A DNA stretch of 64,000 bases from Aradus depressus (lineage: Eukaryota; Arthropoda; Insecta; Hemiptera; Aradidae): the NCBI GenBank assembly GCA_963662175.1, contig OY759222.1, positions 13,836,222 to 13,900,221 on the forward strand, given 5' to 3'. Made by a program: the position numbers and the translations under genes. Each line of letters begins with the position of its first letter. Within the stretch, counting starts at the first letter, position 1. This document shows, one piece after another, positions 62,910 through 64,000 of this stretch. The notes beneath the pieces were generated by a model that was given only the letters and a program-made list of their open reading frames with translations, made no database searches and was not told the origin of the DNA.

Positions 62910-63440
62910 AAATTAAATTCTATGTCTATAGATTCATTACAACGACAAAATCAATGGGCGTCGTCCTTATAGGATTCTAGATATAAATAAAAATTTGATA
63001 TCGATCCATTCATGCTATCAGAAGTTATCGTGTTCACAGACGCATACAGATATTTTTCTTTTCTTTTTTGGAATCAAGGTGTTGAAAAACATGAAATTCC
63101 GGTGGAAAATCAATATTGAATTTCTGACTGATCACATAAAGTCCCCTACACTTTGTACACCTGGTAAAGTAAAATGAAAAAAAAAAATTCATGTCTGTCT
63201 GTGTATCCTGATAGAAAGGATACATAAATATGAAATTTTATATGTGTATCCAGAATCTCATTAGGACGACTCCTTTTGATTTTCAGACAAATCGTCCAAA
63301 GGGAAGGTGGAATGGGAGGGGGGCTTAACACAAAAAACCTCAATAACTATCGAAGTAATATATATATCGACACAAAAATTTATATGTGTATCGAGAACCT
63401 CATAAGGACGACTCCTATCGCGCTTGGGAACTACATTGCT
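62910..63440. repeat. 'TACTTCCCC' family modules in both orientations
   Basis: CTATAGATTCATTACAACGA, GATCCATTCATGCTATCAGA, GATCACATAAAGTCCCCTAC and TACACCTGGTAAAGTAAAAT form a + orientation right end. From 63220 on, TGAAATTTTATATGTGTATC, CAGAATCTCATTAGGACGAC and AAATCGTCCAAAGGGAAGGT are modules in the inverted orientation. Open frames here are module read-through. Confidence 0.5.
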
Positions 63441-63839
63441 TGGGATTCAATTTTTTTTAGTAATTTGCTTCTATAAAAGATATTTGCTTATTTGGAAGTC
63501 ATGTAACCAAGAAGACACTCAGAGTTGGGTTTTTGTTTTTTCAAACTTGGAGACTGAAAATGTTATTTCATTTCATCTCGGTTACAATTGATGCTACATG
63601 AAAAAGTTAGTAACTATGGAGGTTATTTTCATTTCATTTTTTGTTCTATGTTGAGAGAGGTGGTGGATGGGCGGAGGGGAGGGGCACATCGCTCACCTGA
63701 TCAGCCTGACCTCCTTATTCCCCTGTTCTCCCCCACCACAATATACATGTACACGGTTCTCTCTCCCTGTTTTTTTTTTTTTTTGGTCTTATGTAGTTAT
63801 GATTCATATTAGCCATGTCACTGTGTTATCTAGTTATTT

Positions 63840-63985
63840 ACGACACATCCATGACCCCGGGAGGGAGTTCTATCTACAAAATAAAACTCACTCCCAGACG
63901 GGATTCGAACCCGCAAACCATGGTGAGACCATGCGACCAGAGCCCTATGCTCTAGCCCGCACGGACACCATGGCCCCCTAATTCA
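63840..63985 (-). mobile_element. third SINE type, tRNA-like head
   Basis: On the minus strand GGGGGCCATGGTGTCCGTGC, GGGCTAGAGCATAGGGC, GGTTTGCGGGTTCGAATCCC, GTCTGGGAGTGAGTTTTATT carries a tRNA-like head with an intact box B (GGTTCGAATCC) and a plausible box A (TGTCCGTGCGGG-like, degenerate). The body continues AGAACTCCCTCCCGGGGTCA, TGGATGTGTCG. It differs from the main SINE in both head and body and occurs only once here. Confidence 0.65.
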
Positions 63986-64000
63986 ATTAATGTTCAATTA

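Noticed and set aside
63667..63981. 104-codon + frame near the right end
   Set aside because: It runs across a tRNA-like SINE head in antisense and a poly-T run; the apparent peptide GFEPANHGETM is simply box B read in reverse.

Overview
The window looks like a gene-poor, transposon-saturated piece of an insect nuclear genome. The order is uncertain; a hemipteran is only a guess from the overall repeat style. Arthropod origin is supported by an interrupted gene of the Dpr (defective proboscis extension response) immunoglobulin family, by many degenerate jockey-, R1- and RTE-like retrotransposons, and by a tRNA-derived SINE whose tail is made of AACCT units, the complement of the common insect telomere repeat TTAGG. 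There is no operon-like or prokaryotic organisation, no rRNA, no intact tRNA gene and no CRISPR array.

The only host gene recognised with confidence is on the + strand. Three coding exons at 12685-12862, 41381-41517 and 42870-42967 join in frame with GT/AG borders. They encode the second Ig domain and the hydrophobic C-terminal (probable GPI-attachment) tail of a Dpr protein. The first Ig domain and signal peptide must lie upstream of position 1, so 1-12684 is probably intronic. The intron between the two halves of the Ig domain is about 28.5 kb. A possible two-exon micro-gene of 76 codons (12124-12474) lies just upstream of the first dpr exon; its function is unknown.

The rest is repeats. 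(1) A tRNA-derived SINE of about 345 bp with more than 20 full or partial copies, several with clear target-site duplications. (2) A diverged family marked by the terminal motif TACTTCCCCAGC and by repeated ATTCATTACATCGGCAGTTATTAG modules. (3) MITEs of hAT, Tigger/pogo and other TA-flanked types, two of which carry scraps of transposase-type DNA-binding domains (a Tigger/CENP-B-like HTH and a MADF domain). (4) Long inverted-repeat or foldback elements at 1934-2467, 18250-18478 and 31182-31640. (5) Minisatellites with periods of 16, 43, 80 and 169 bp. (6) Fragments of non-LTR retrotransposons throughout. (7) One nearly complete RTE-like element at 51806-55980 with an 11-bp target-site duplication, an intact ORF1 and a damaged ORF2.

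The best second-look items are the same-frame ORF1-TGA-ORF2 layout of the RTE-like element, the 169-bp palindromic array sharing the 3' terminus of an RTE-like element, the 80-bp minisatellite that splits a jockey RT fossil, the AACCT-tailed SINE, and the MADF-bearing inverted-repeat element. I found no evidence for a wholly new biological system.
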